DNA of 64,000 bases from positions 62,001-126,000 of the forward strand of contig CAZOUY010000001.1 in NCBI GenBank assembly GCA_964583155.1, written 5' to 3'. This DNA is from CAG-826 sp964583155 (GTDB taxonomy: Bacteria; Bacillota_I; Bacilli_A; RFN20; CAG-826). The notes beneath the pieces are model-generated. The model was not told the DNA's origin, did not search any database, and worked only from the letters and a program-made list of their open reading frames with translations. The translations under genes and the position numbers were made by a program. Below are positions 52,517 through 60,971 of this stretch, piece by piece. Numbering within the stretch: position 1 is the first letter of the stretch; the number at the start of each line of letters is the position of its first letter.

Positions 52517-54585
52517 TTTCTTTTCTACTTTTGCTAATTTGTTTTCTCATTGCCTATCTTTTTAAAAGCTATTATGTCATATTCTTGATCGGATTTCTTC
52601 TTCTTTCTTTGGGGAAAAATCCGCATTTTAAGCGGAAATATTATTTCATTCCTTTTTGCTTCCTTTTGCTAGTTTTTATTAATTTTCTAGGAATGAAATC
52701 GGATTCGCTATCAATTCATAGCTATGGATTTGTTAGCGATGCGAAAGAGAACTATTATCTACTTTCAACGATGAAAGGGAAGTACTATGTTTATGAAAGA
52801 GACAATCAAAAGGAAGTCGGCGATATTATTCAAGTGCAGGGTTATAGCAAAAACCTATCCTTTCATCATATCGAATCGCAATTTGATTTTGAAAACTATC
52901 TTCATCATAAGGGATGCTCTAAGCAGCTATTCATATTTCATGAAAGGGTCATCGTAAAAAGCTTGATTAAGACGAAAAAATGGCAAGCCTATTTAAAGAA
53001 TCACGTTGATGAATCGACCTTTCAGCTATGTCGCATGCTCTTTTTTGGACGCTATGACGATTCCTATCTGATAGATAAAATGGCGATGATTCATTTTTTT
53101 CCGCTTTTTTCCTTAGGAACATTCTTCTTTCATTTTCTCTTTAAAAGGCTCACGAAAAAGAATCGCGGATATAAATTAGCGTTTATCTTACCATTTTTTC
53201 TTTTAAGACCTTTACGGTTATTTTGGTGGAAATTAATTATTGAAGAGATTTTAATTGCGTCTTTTCAAAGAAAAAATTTGAGGATAAGCGCTTTGCAAAA
53301 AGCCTCCATGAGTGGCCTTATTCTATTGTTCATTAATCCCTTTAATGCCTATCAGGTGTCTTTTCAGTTAACCTACGGCTTGAGTTTAACGATCAATATC
53401 ATCAATTCTTTGCTTTTTCGTAAAAAAAAGAATACAAGACGGATCATCATTTGGCTGCTTTCACAGCTCTTATTGATGCTATATGAAGGATATGCTCATT
53501 ATGAAATCAATCTTTTGCTGCCTTTATATCAGGTTTTTACGCCATTTTTAATTATTTTATATCTCGCTTTATCGTGTCTTTTCTTTGGGCGACAATTTCA
53601 TCTCTTATCGTTATTATCCGCTTTTTATTATAAATTCATCGATCGTCTTTCATCATTGACCTTCACTATCGTTAGCGGAAAAATTAGTGGGATGATTATT
53701 GGACTTATTATCTTCATTCTTTTTTTAACCGCCTTCCAAAATGCCAAGGGGAAAAAATCGCCGGCATTAAAGGCTACGATTGTCGCCCTTATTATTTTTC
53801 AAGCGACGCCGATCAATCGCTTTTTCGACAAGGTGAGTTTTATCGATGTCGGCCAAGGCGATGCGATTCTTATTGAAAATCGCCAGATGACCTTTTTAAT
53901 TGATACCGGTGGAACTTTGGCATTTGATATTGCGAAGGAGTCATTAATCCCTTTTTTTAAGAAAAAGCGAATTACACAAATCGATTATTATGTCTCCACG
54001 CATAATGACTTCGATCATATCGGCGGTCTCGAATCCTTAAAAAGAGCAGGATATCTCAAAAGAATTATCGAGGATGACGATGCCTTCCCCTTACGCTTAG
54101 CGACGATGACGATTACCGATTTGAATCAGTTTAAAGACCGTTTTACCGATGAAAATAATCGGTCTCGTGTTTTATCATTTACCTTATTAGGAAAATCTTT
54201 TCTTTGCATGGGTGATGCGGGAATCGCGGTTGAAAAGCTGTTGTTAGAGCGTTATCACGATTTGCATCACGATGTTATCAAAATCGGTCATCATGGATCG
54301 AACACCTCCTCATCCTATGAATTCTTAGCCCGTGTTAGACCTCAAATAGCGGTGATTTCCTGCGGCTATCATAACATCTATCATCACCCGCATCGCGAGG
54401 TCATTAGTCGCTTGGAAAAACTCGATATTATCATTCGTCGCACCGATATGGAAGGAACGATCGTCTTCAGCGATAAAAATCTTTTTTCATTCTTCATGAA
54501 ATGGTTTTGCCTATGGTATACTAGACTTGAAAGAAGGAACGAGGATGCTTTATATATTGTTTGGTCCTCAAGGGCTAATACTTGA
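52513..54585 (+). CDS. comEC: DNA internalisation competence protein ComEC/Rec2
   Basis: Membrane channel that passes single-stranded DNA into the cell. About 690 residues, slightly short for the family. An N-terminal membrane pair is followed by the DUF4131/OB-like segment (VSDAKENYYLLSTMKGKYYV), a competence domain of about seven helices, and a C-terminal metallo-beta-lactamase domain with VGQGDAILIE near residue 452, STHNDFDHIGG near 495 (the HxDxDH-like metal site with first His as THND), MGDAG near 567 and IGHHGSNTSSS near 594. It starts inside the comEA stop (ATGA); its 3' end overlaps holA by 41 bases. Confidence 0.93.
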   Translation: MISFLLLLICFLIAYLFKSYYVIFLIGFLLLSLGKNPHFKRKYYFIPFCFLLLVFINFLGMKSDSLSIHSYGFVSDAKENYYLLSTMKGKYYVYERDNQKEVGDIIQVQGYSKNLSFHHIESQFDFENYLHHKGCSKQLFIFHERVIVKSLIKTKKWQAYLKNHVDESTFQLCRMLFFGRYDDSYLIDKMAMIHFFPLFSLGTFFFHFLFKRLTKKNRGYKLAFILPFFLLRPLRLFWWKLIIEEILIASFQRKNLRISALQKASMSGLILLFINPFNAYQVSFQLTYGLSLTINIINSLLFRKKKNTRRIIIWLLSQLLLMLYEGYAHYEINLLLPLYQVFTPFLIILYLALSCLFFGRQFHLLSLLSAFYYKFIDRLSSLTFTIVSGKISGMIIGLIIFILFLTAFQNAKGKKSPALKATIVALIIFQATPINRFFDKVSFIDVGQGDAILIENRQMTFLIDTGGTLAFDIAKESLIPFFKKKRITQIDYYVSTHNDFDHIGGLESLKRAGYLKRIIEDDDAFPLRLATMTITDLNQFKDRFTDENNRSRVLSFTLLGKSFLCMGDAGIAVEKLLLERYHDLHHDVIKIGHHGSNTSSSYEFLARVRPQIAVISCGYHNIYHHPHREVISRLEKLDIIIRRTDMEGTIVFSDKNLFSFFMKWFCLWYTRLERRNEDALYIVWSSRANT
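54514..54522 (+). promoter_or_regulatory. Extended -10 promoter for holA inside comEC
   Basis: TGGTATACT has the TGn extension and matches the -10 at 5 of 6 positions; transcription would begin near 54529, just before the holA ribosome site, so holA need not rely on the competence transcript. Confidence 0.45.
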
Positions 54586-55504
54586 GAATCAATGCCGAAA
54601 AATATTAAAAGAGAATTTATGCGCTATTGATGATTTTCATTGCGCAAAATTTTCGGCATACGAAACGCCCATTACCGATATTATTATGGAAGCAGAGTTA
54701 CCTTCCTTGACCGGCGAGAAAAAAGCGATTGTCATCTATAACTCATTTTTCTTAACAGGCGATAAAGCGAAGGAAAAGCTGAAGGTCGAACATGACTTTG
54801 ATGCTTTGGAAAAATATATTGAGAATCCTAATCCCGATACCGACATGATTTTTATTTGTGAAGGCGAAAAGCTCCAAGAAAAATCGGGCTTGGTAAAACT
54901 ATTGAAGAGCCAAGCCAAAGTCATCGAGGCTAAAGAAATCACCAAAGAAGAATGGCCTATTTACATTCGAAGGTATTTTAAAAATTTGCAAGTAACGATC
55001 GATGATGATGCGGTTGATGAGCTTGCAATAAGAGTCCAGGGCGATGCTTTGCGCTTTACCAACGAGGCCAAGAAGCTCGCTTTATATAGCACCCATCTTA
55101 CTTTAGAGGATATTGAACTGATGGTCGCTCGTCCTTTAGAGGAGAACGCCTTTGCCATTTTCGACTTTCTTTTGAAAAAGAAAAAGAGCAGTGCTTTACA
55201 AATTTATCGCGATCTTTTAAAGGAAAATGAAGAGCCTGTTCGATTGATCTCTTTAATCGCCAATCAATTTCGCTTATTAACGCAAATTGATTGTTTATCA
55301 ATGACCTATCCGTCCAATTATGATATTGCCAAGGTGCTCGGTGTCCATGAATATCGAGTAAAGCTCGGCCTTGATCATTTACGGAGAATTAATGTGAAAA
55401 AGATCTTTAAAGCGTTGGATGAATTATATTATCTAGATCTAAATATTAAAAGCGGAAAAATAGATCGCTTTTATGCTTTTGAGATGTTCATTTTGAATTT
55501 TTAA
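54545..55504 (+). CDS. holA: DNA polymerase III subunit delta
   Basis: Wrench subunit of the clamp loader that opens the sliding clamp. About 319 residues from ATG 54545. It contains the N-terminal nucleotide-binding-fold text MLYILFGPQGLILENQCRKIL (shorter here), IVIYNSFFLTG, and the typical C-terminal RLISLIANQFRLLTQIDCL collar domain. An AAGAAGGA site precedes the start. In-frame TTG 54527 is possible but would extend past the usual N-terminus. Confidence 0.92.
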   Translation: MLYILFGPQGLILENQCRKILKENLCAIDDFHCAKFSAYETPITDIIMEAELPSLTGEKKAIVIYNSFFLTGDKAKEKLKVEHDFDALEKYIENPNPDTDMIFICEGEKLQEKSGLVKLLKSQAKVIEAKEITKEEWPIYIRRYFKNLQVTIDDDAVDELAIRVQGDALRFTNEAKKLALYSTHLTLEDIELMVARPLEENAFAIFDFLLKKKKSSALQIYRDLLKENEEPVRLISLIANQFRLLTQIDCLSMTYPSNYDIAKVLGVHEYRVKLGLDHLRRINVKKIFKALDELYYLDLNIKSGKIDRFYAFEMFILNF

Positions 55505-55531
55505 GAAAAAAGCATCTTTATATAATTATTT

Positions 55532-55558
55532 ATAAAAAAAACATCCTTGAGGATGTTT
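55532..55558 (-). terminator. Intrinsic terminator of rpsT
   Basis: Stem AAACATCC/GGATGTTT with a TTGA loop; on the minus strand it is followed by a run of T (the A run at 55532-55540 on the plus strand). Confidence 0.82.
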
Positions 55559-55563
55559 GATAA

Positions 55564-55830
55564 TTAGGCTTTTAAACCATTAACCAAAGTTTGGAGATGG
55601 CTTTTTTGTCGAGCAGCGGTTTTCTTATGTTGAATACCTTTGCTGACCGATTTATCGATTAAGCGAATAGCTTCTCGTAAAGCCGCTTCGCTCGCTTGTA
55701 AATCACCGGCTTCAACAGCAGTCCGAACTTTTTTCGAGGCAGTGCGAAGAGAAGATTTCATTGCGATATTACGAGCATGGGCTTTTTCGTTTGTCTTAAT
55801 ACGTTTCACTTGTGATTTAATATTGGCCAT
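55564..55830 (-). CDS. rpsT: 30S ribosomal protein S20
   Basis: Primary 16S rRNA-binding protein. 88 residues starting MANIKSQVKRIKTNEKA, the standard S20 start, with IRLIDKSVSKGIQHKKTAARQKSHL later. A GAGGTGA site lies before ATG 55830; a 6-residue upstream extension to 55848 is not supported. It lies between holA and gpr as in Bacillus, but on the opposite strand. Confidence 0.96.
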   Translation of the reverse strand: MANIKSQVKRIKTNEKAHARNIAMKSSLRTASKKVRTAVEAGDLQASEAALREAIRLIDKSVSKGIQHKKTAARQKSHLQTLVNGLKA

Positions 55831-55860
55831 GGATGTCACCTCTTTCAATACGCGTTCATT

Positions 55861-55889
55861 ATGATATCATAAGTTGCGTTTTCACGCAA
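55861..55889 (-). promoter_or_regulatory. Promoter of rpsT
   Basis: Read on the minus strand: TTGCGT, 17-base spacer, TATCAT. The -35 lies in a small inverted repeat (TTGCGT-GAAA-ACGCAA). Confidence 0.45.
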
Positions 55890-55983
55890 TAGTTTAAAAA
55901 ATTATTTTTCGAATTCATCTTAAAAAATGTCACAAATTTGGCTTAATTATCGGGATTTGGACCAAATTATTAATGGTGATGTT

Positions 55984-56856
55984 ATGAGAAAAACGAAGTG
56001 GCAATATGATTTTGCGGATGAAGCCTACCAAAAAAGCGATAAAATGGTGCATCGTCAATTAACCACGAAGGATGGTGTCCAGATCACAGCGATCGAATTA
56101 TTGGAGGATGATGCTTATTACCATAAAAAGAAGGGAAAGTATATCTCTTTAGAAATTTCGTCCATCGAGGATGAGGAAAAAGTGCAGGGCTTAATCGATA
56201 ATTTAACTAAAATCATTCACAAAATGATCGGTAGCTACCATCTAAAGAAAACCGGCAAAATTCTGATTGTTGGCTTAGGAAACGAAGCCTATCTTAGCGA
56301 CGCTCTCGGACCTAAGAGCATCAAAAAAATCAATGTGACATCGCATTTAAAAAAGAAAAAAGAATTTAAGTCGTTAAAAAGCGTATCTTCCTTAGCGCCC
56401 GGAGTCATGTCATCGACTGGCATGGAAACCGCGAATATCATCAAAGCGCTCGTCAAGGAAGAGAACTTTTCACTTTTAATCGTGATTGATGCCTTGGCCA
56501 CGACCTCCATCAATCGGCTTTATAAGGTCATCCAGATTTCCGATACCGGAATCAATCCGGGAAGTGGTGTCGCCAATCACCGCCAACCGATCGATGAAGA
56601 ATCGATTGGCTGTCCTGTTATTTCCATCGGAGTGGCCACCGTCGTCGAAAGTGCCGCCTTGATTCATGATGTGATTGGTCATCTTCCCTTTGAATGTGCC
56701 GATCAGATTTCTTATTCCATCATCAAAGAGGTCCTCTTAAATCAAGAACGAAACTATATCATGACGAGCAAGGATATCGATCGCATGATCAGAATTTTAT
56801 CGGAGATTATTTCCCATTGCTTAAATCAGGCGATAAATCCTCAGCTGCTTGACTAG
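55984..56856 (+). CDS. gpr: Spore germination protease GPR
   Basis: Aspartic peptidase (A25) that degrades the DNA-coating small acid-soluble spore proteins on germination. About 290 residues. Landmarks are FADEAYQKS near residue 10 (propeptide-like start of the mature enzyme), ILIVGLGNEAYLSDALGP near 97, SLAPGVMSSTGMETA near 138, VIDALATTSINRL near 168 and DTGINPGSGVANHR near 189. ATG 55984 follows GGTGATG and gives the usual N-terminus; the longer frame from 55927 is not supported. It proves the organism makes spores together with the spoIIA/spoVA cluster. Confidence 0.94.
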   Translation: MRKTKWQYDFADEAYQKSDKMVHRQLTTKDGVQITAIELLEDDAYYHKKKGKYISLEISSIEDEEKVQGLIDNLTKIIHKMIGSYHLKKTGKILIVGLGNEAYLSDALGPKSIKKINVTSHLKKKKEFKSLKSVSSLAPGVMSSTGMETANIIKALVKEENFSLLIVIDALATTSINRLYKVIQISDTGINPGSGVANHRQPIDEESIGCPVISIGVATVVESAALIHDVIGHLPFECADQISYSIIKEVLLNQERNYIMTSKDIDRMIRILSEIISHCLNQAINPQLLD

Positions 56857-56908
56857 TTTCGACATAAATTGAGAAATGAGATAACTATACTGATAATGAG
56901 GTGATACG

Positions 56909-57226
56909 ATGAAACAGATTGCAAAGGATATTCTGATCGTTTTGACTTTAGGGATTATTCTCACGAGTGTCATATCCCAGTCATCCCAAAGTAACATGGA
57001 ACAAAAAGAGCAGAGCTCAATCCAAGATCGAATCGAGGATATGGAGGGTGATATCGAAGCGGGAATTATCATCGACGATGGCAATATTCAAACCACGGAT
57101 GAAATCGTGAACAAAAATGGCAATTCCATTGGATCGGTAACCGGGAAAGTCGGGAATTTCATCACGCGTTTTCTTGGAAAGATTCTCGAATTTTTTGCCA
57201 AACTATTTGGAAGTCTCATTTCATAA
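56909..57226 (+). CDS. Small single-pass membrane protein of unknown function in the spoIIP/yqxA position
   Basis: 105 residues: N-terminal membrane or signal helix (IAKDILIVLTLGIILTSVI, residues 4-22), a short acidic middle, and a C-terminal amphipathic helix FITRFLGKILEFFAKLFGSL. Strong GAGGTGA ribosome site 4 bases before the ATG. In Bacillus gpr is followed by spoIIP and yqxA, then lepA; this gene holds the same place, is far too short for SpoIIP, has no amidase domain, and in size and shape resembles YqxA (DUF3679). I do not recognise it with certainty. A spore-related role is inference from position only. Confidence 0.7.
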   Translation: MKQIAKDILIVLTLGIILTSVISQSSQSNMEQKEQSSIQDRIEDMEGDIEAGIIIDDGNIQTTDEIVNKNGNSIGSVTGKVGNFITRFLGKILEFFAKLFGSLIS

Positions 57227-57301
57227 TGGCGTACACTCCTAGCACAAAATTAAAAATTGGTTTATAGTAAATAAGAACTAGTTTTTAAGGGGGAATCGCC
57301 A

Positions 57302-58237
57302 ATGGATAAAAAAGATTTACGCATTGTTTTTATGGGGACCCCGGTAATTGCGCAAAAGCTGCTGCAATCCTTGATAGATGAAGGCTATCAAATTGTCGGT
57401 GTAATTGCCCAACCGGATCGTCCGAAGGGTCGAAAGAAGGAATTATTGCCAGTTCCCACAAAAATAGTGGCCATGAATTATCATCTTCCTTGCGCTCAAC
57501 CGCTAAAAATTCGCCAAGAATATGATTTTCTCTATGAATGGAAACCCGATCTTATCATTACCTTGGCCTATGGTCAAATCGTACCGCAGGCCGTTCTTGA
57601 TATTCCGCGTTACGGATGTCTTAATCTGCATGGATCATTGCTTCCCAAATATCGTGGGGCCGCTCCAATTCAATATGCATTGATCAATAATGAAAGCGTG
57701 ACGGGAATGACCTTGATGGAAATGACGGCGCAGATGGATGCCGGAAGGATCTTTGGACAAGAGAAGGTCATGATCAGCGCGGATGATAACGCGACCTCAT
57801 TATTTGATAAAATGGCCGAGGCCGCCATTAAGTTAACATTACGCGAGCTCCCTCATTATATTGAGGGCAAGCTCCAAGGAATTTTGCAAAATGAAAGCGA
57901 TGTTACCTTTGCCCCAACCATCAAAAAGGAACAAGAAAAGCTTGACCTATCGATGCCCACGGATGAGATTCTCGGTTGGATTAGAGGCCTTAGCGATGAA
58001 CCGGGCGGTTACGTATTCGCTCATGATCAAAAATGGAAGCTTTTACGCGCTCATTATTTTGATGATCATCAAGGTGAAATCGGCACCTTAACCGTAATAG
58101 GAAAGGATACACTTCTTGTGCAGGTGGGTGATGGTCGCATCGCGATCGATGAAATTCAAAAAGAAGGCAAGCCGCGGATGGATATTAAATCATTTTTAAA
58201 TGGGATGCCCCATCCTGAAAATATAAAATTGCGATGA
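57302..58237 (+). CDS. fmt: Methionyl-tRNA formyltransferase
   Basis: Formylates initiator Met-tRNA using 10-formyl-tetrahydrofolate. 311 residues, normal length. FMGTPVIAQ near residue 10, the catalytic Asn-His region NLHGSLLPKYRGAAPIQ near 107 (the SLLPxYRG signature), and the C-terminal tRNA-binding OB domain from about 205. It follows an acceptable GGGGGAA site. It is not in the gpr-lepA gap in Bacillus, so it is an insertion in an otherwise shared order. Confidence 0.95.
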   Translation: MDKKDLRIVFMGTPVIAQKLLQSLIDEGYQIVGVIAQPDRPKGRKKELLPVPTKIVAMNYHLPCAQPLKIRQEYDFLYEWKPDLIITLAYGQIVPQAVLDIPRYGCLNLHGSLLPKYRGAAPIQYALINNESVTGMTLMEMTAQMDAGRIFGQEKVMISADDNATSLFDKMAEAAIKLTLRELPHYIEGKLQGILQNESDVTFAPTIKKEQEKLDLSMPTDEILGWIRGLSDEPGGYVFAHDQKWKLLRAHYFDDHQGEIGTLTVIGKDTLLVQVGDGRIAIDEIQKEGKPRMDIKSFLNGMPHPENIKLR

Positions 58238-58307
58238 TTGGGCGAATTAGCCCAAAATTAGGCAAAGATGGATTTTTATAAAAAAATGGGCTTTCGTTGC
58301 CTAATTT
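58238..58307 (+). other. Nested hairpins after fmt
   Basis: TTGGGC-(6)-GCCCAA at 58238-58255 overlaps a second, longer stem AAATTAGGCAA/TTGCCTAATTT (11 bp, perfect, 58255-58265 with 58297-58307). No T run follows, so this is not an ordinary terminator. Together with the next element it fills the 339-base gap between fmt and the helicase gene. Confidence 0.65.
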
Positions 58308-58450
58308 GATAGAGCTTTGCATAATCTATAGTGTCAAAAGAAATTTGACGCTCTCCCTCCTTCTCACTTACAAAAATGGGACTGTAACGAGATATGATTT
58401 TAAGATCAATGACACTCTTAAAATCATCGCTCCTAAGCAGTCTCTTTTTT
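58306..58450 (+). ncRNA. Candidate structured small RNA with its own promoter and terminator
   Basis: TTGATA (58306-58311) and TATAGT (58327-58332) make a possible promoter with a short 15-base spacer. A GTCAAA/TTTGAC hairpin (58333-58349) and a pyrimidine-rich strand follow. The 3' part is a long stem (GGGACTG/CAGTCTC outside, GAG/CTC, then a perfect 12-bp ATGATTTTAAGA/TCTTAAAATCAT inside) ending in six T at 58445-58450. No coding frame is supported. It could also be just a terminator for fmt. It does not show 6S, SRP or tmRNA landmarks. Confidence 0.4.
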
Positions 58451-58544
58451 GTTTATGATATTTAAAGATGAAAAAAGATCGCCATCACATCCTAAAAATA
58501 TTAACTAGCACCATGAAAATCTATGTGGAAATGCAAAAATAGTA

Positions 58545-58550
58545 TATAAT
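58545..58550 (+). promoter_or_regulatory. -10 box of the helicase gene promoter
   Basis: A perfect TATAAT lies 26 bases before the start codon; the -35 hexamer (TATGTG) is poor. Confidence 0.4.
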
Positions 58551-58576
58551 AAGAAAAGCAAGGGAAGGAGAAACCA

Positions 58577-60916
58577 ATGGAACCACAATTACGACTTTCG
58601 GTTCACCAATTGGTGGACTTTCTTTTAAGAAATGGCGATATCGATAATCGTATTTTCAATCGGGCCTCCATGAGCGAAGGAACGCGAATTCATGCCTATT
58701 ATCAAAAAAAGCAAGGTAATACGTACATCAGCGAATATCATCTTGAAGAGACCTTTGTTGTTGATGAGTTTCAAGTCACCTTAGAAGGTCGTGCGGATGG
58801 TATCATTGTCTTACCATACAAGGTCATTATTGATGAGATCAAATCGACGGTCGCGGATCTGGATGAATTTTATCAAGAGCAGGGCGATTGGCATTTAGGA
58901 CAGGCAGAATGCTATGCCTTGATGTACGCTCATGAGAATGATTTATCGGAAATCGATGTGCGTTTGACCTACATCTCGCAGGTCACGGAAACGCAAAAAG
59001 TATATAATTTTCATTATCAGGTCACAGAGTTAGAGGATAGAGTCATCTCTCTAATCAGTGATTATTTAGATTTCTATCAAATTTTATTTCGAAAAAAAAT
59101 TCTTCGCAATTCATCATGCCGTCATTTAGAATTTCCCTTTCCCACCTTTCGTGCGGGGCAACGGCAGCTGGCGAAATATTGCTATGGAGTCGCTAGTAAA
59201 GGCGGACGTCTCTTTGTCGAAGCCCCAACCGGTATTGGCAAAACCATTTCCACACTTTATCCCTTTGTTCATTCATTCTCGCAAGAAAAGAACGATAAAA
59301 TATTTTACCTGACGGCGAAAACCAGTGGCCGTGAAGCCGCGGCCACGGCAATTCAAATTCTTAAAAATCATGGCCTACAATGCATTTCCATTACGATTAC
59401 GGCGAAGGATAAAATCTGTTTTCAAACGGGAAGCTCATGCAATCCGGATGAATGCCCGTTTACGAAGAATTATTATGGTAAAATCCAAAGGATTATCAAG
59501 GAATCGCTTTTGACCTACGATGATTTTGATGAAAAAACGATTATTGAAATTGCCAGTCAAAACGAAATATGTCCCTTTGAATTGCAGCTTGATTTATCGC
59601 TTTACGCGGACATCATCCTTTGCGATTATAATTACGCTTTTGACCCGATGGTCTATATGCGACGATATTTTGATGAGGATTCTTCGTCCTTTATTGCGCT
59701 TATCGATGAAGCACATAATCTTTTAGAGCGGGGGCGTGATATGTATTCCGCCGAGCTTGATAGTGAGACTTTTGCGAAAATGAAAAAGGAAGTCGCCAAG
59801 ATCGATCATAAGAAATTGAAAAGTGCGATCCGCAAAATCCAAAAAACCTGGAAAGAATTGAAAAGCATGTGCGCCGAAAATGAAACGATTATTCTTCCAA
59901 ATTGCGATATGAAGGCCTTGAAAGGACTCAACGATTTCTTAAAAGCGGGGCAAGATGTTTTAAAAAATCAGCATGAAGCCATCGATGATGCTTTCTTGGA
60001 TTTCTATTTTGCCGTCAATCGCTTTCTAAAATTATACGAGCTTTTCGATGATTCATTTTCTCTTTATTTGGCTAAGCAAAAGAAAGTCCTTATTTTGAAG
60101 ATGCTATGCCTTGATCCTAGTCGCCAGCTTCGGAAGCGTCTTTTGCAATTTCGGGCGACGGTTTTGTTTTCCGCGACACTATCACCGGATGAGTATTATA
60201 TTGACGTTTTAGGTGGGAAAGAGGAGGATCCGTTTTTACGTCTCGGCTCCCCATTTGCCAAAGAAAACCTTCTTTTGATGGTCCAGCCCAATGTCTCCAC
60301 GCGCTTTAAAAATCGACTAACCACCATTCAAGATATTACCAGCTCGATTTTGACTTTTATTAAGCATCGCGTCGGGAATTATTTTGTGTTCTTTCCCTCA
60401 TATGCTTATTTAAAGTCGATTCATGATGAACTCATAAAGGAGGAAATGGATGTCGAAATAATCGCGCAAAATAGAGACATGACCGAAAAAGAAAAAAATC
60501 TCTTTTTGAAATCGTTCATCAATAATCCTTCAAGGACTCATTTGGGCTTAGTAGTGCTTGGTGGGGCCTTTAGTGAGGGAATCGACCTGATCGGCGATCG
60601 TTTAATTGGAGCGATTATCGTGGGTGTTGGTCTTCCCACTATCAGCTTTGAACGCGATCTTATCAAGGATTACTATCAAAAGAAGAATGGTCAAGGCTAT
60701 TTGTATAGCTATGTTAATCCCGGGATGAATCGTGTCATGCAGGCGGTCGGGCGTGTCATACGTAGTGAGCAGGATCGCGGAATGGTTTTGCTCATCGATG
60801 ATCGTTATTTAACATGGACCTATCAGGATTTATTTAAGAATGAATGGCGACATTATGAAGTGATTACAACGAACGAGGAAATGGACACTTTGATCGCTGA
60901 ATTTTGGAAAAATTAA
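58577..60916 (+). CDS. PD-(D/E)XK nuclease fused to DinG/XPD-type iron-sulfur helicase
   Basis: 779-residue DNA-repair type enzyme. Residues 1-~170 form a nuclease domain with the PD-(D/E)XK pattern: EGRADGI near residue 72, IDEIKST near 87 (ExK) and GQAECYALMYA near 110. The helicase follows: Walker A EAPTGIGKTIST near 217, an iron-sulfur-type cysteine set (KDKICF near 277, CNPDEC near 288 and EICPFE near 332), CDYNYAFDP, DEAH box LIDEAHNL near 376, and C-terminal motifs GGAFSEGIDLIGD near 662 and AVGRVIRSEQDRG near 723. This domain order links 5' or 3' unwinding with strand cutting. It sits directly before lepA; strong AAGGAG ribosome site. Confidence 0.88.
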   Translation: MEPQLRLSVHQLVDFLLRNGDIDNRIFNRASMSEGTRIHAYYQKKQGNTYISEYHLEETFVVDEFQVTLEGRADGIIVLPYKVIIDEIKSTVADLDEFYQEQGDWHLGQAECYALMYAHENDLSEIDVRLTYISQVTETQKVYNFHYQVTELEDRVISLISDYLDFYQILFRKKILRNSSCRHLEFPFPTFRAGQRQLAKYCYGVASKGGRLFVEAPTGIGKTISTLYPFVHSFSQEKNDKIFYLTAKTSGREAAATAIQILKNHGLQCISITITAKDKICFQTGSSCNPDECPFTKNYYGKIQRIIKESLLTYDDFDEKTIIEIASQNEICPFELQLDLSLYADIILCDYNYAFDPMVYMRRYFDEDSSSFIALIDEAHNLLERGRDMYSAELDSETFAKMKKEVAKIDHKKLKSAIRKIQKTWKELKSMCAENETIILPNCDMKALKGLNDFLKAGQDVLKNQHEAIDDAFLDFYFAVNRFLKLYELFDDSFSLYLAKQKKVLILKMLCLDPSRQLRKRLLQFRATVLFSATLSPDEYYIDVLGGKEEDPFLRLGSPFAKENLLLMVQPNVSTRFKNRLTTIQDITSSILTFIKHRVGNYFVFFPSYAYLKSIHDELIKEEMDVEIIAQNRDMTEKEKNLFLKSFINNPSRTHLGLVVLGGAFSEGIDLIGDRLIGAIIVGVGLPTISFERDLIKDYYQKKNGQGYLYSYVNPGMNRVMQAVGRVIRSEQDRGMVLLIDDRYLTWTYQDLFKNEWRHYEVITTNEEMDTLIAEFWKN

Positions 60917-60919
60917 GAC

Positions 60920-60948
60920 TTTTCACCATTATTGACATGGTTTATAAT
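60920..60948 (+). promoter_or_regulatory. Promoter of lepA
   Basis: TTTTCA (60920-60925), 17-base spacer, perfect TATAAT (60943-60948). Transcription would begin near 60955, which places the ATG at 60957 at the very mRNA end and supports the TTG start at 60972. Confidence 0.6.
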
Positions 60949-60971
60949 ATCTAAGAATGGAGGCGAGCATC

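Noticed and set aside
55941..55969. Possible sigma-F/sigma-G type promoter before gpr (GCTTA and CAAATTA)
   Set aside because: The boxes partly fit, but the spacing is off by one or more bases and a start 6-8 bases downstream would fall inside the ribosome site.
58378..58450. 6S RNA or SRP RNA
   Set aside because: The stem with internal loop and T tail is too short for 6S RNA and lacks the conserved SRP loop sequence.
60930..60948. TTGACA followed by TATAAT before lepA
   Set aside because: Only about 5 bases separate them, so they cannot form one promoter; the TATAAT pairs better with TTTTCA 17 bases upstream.
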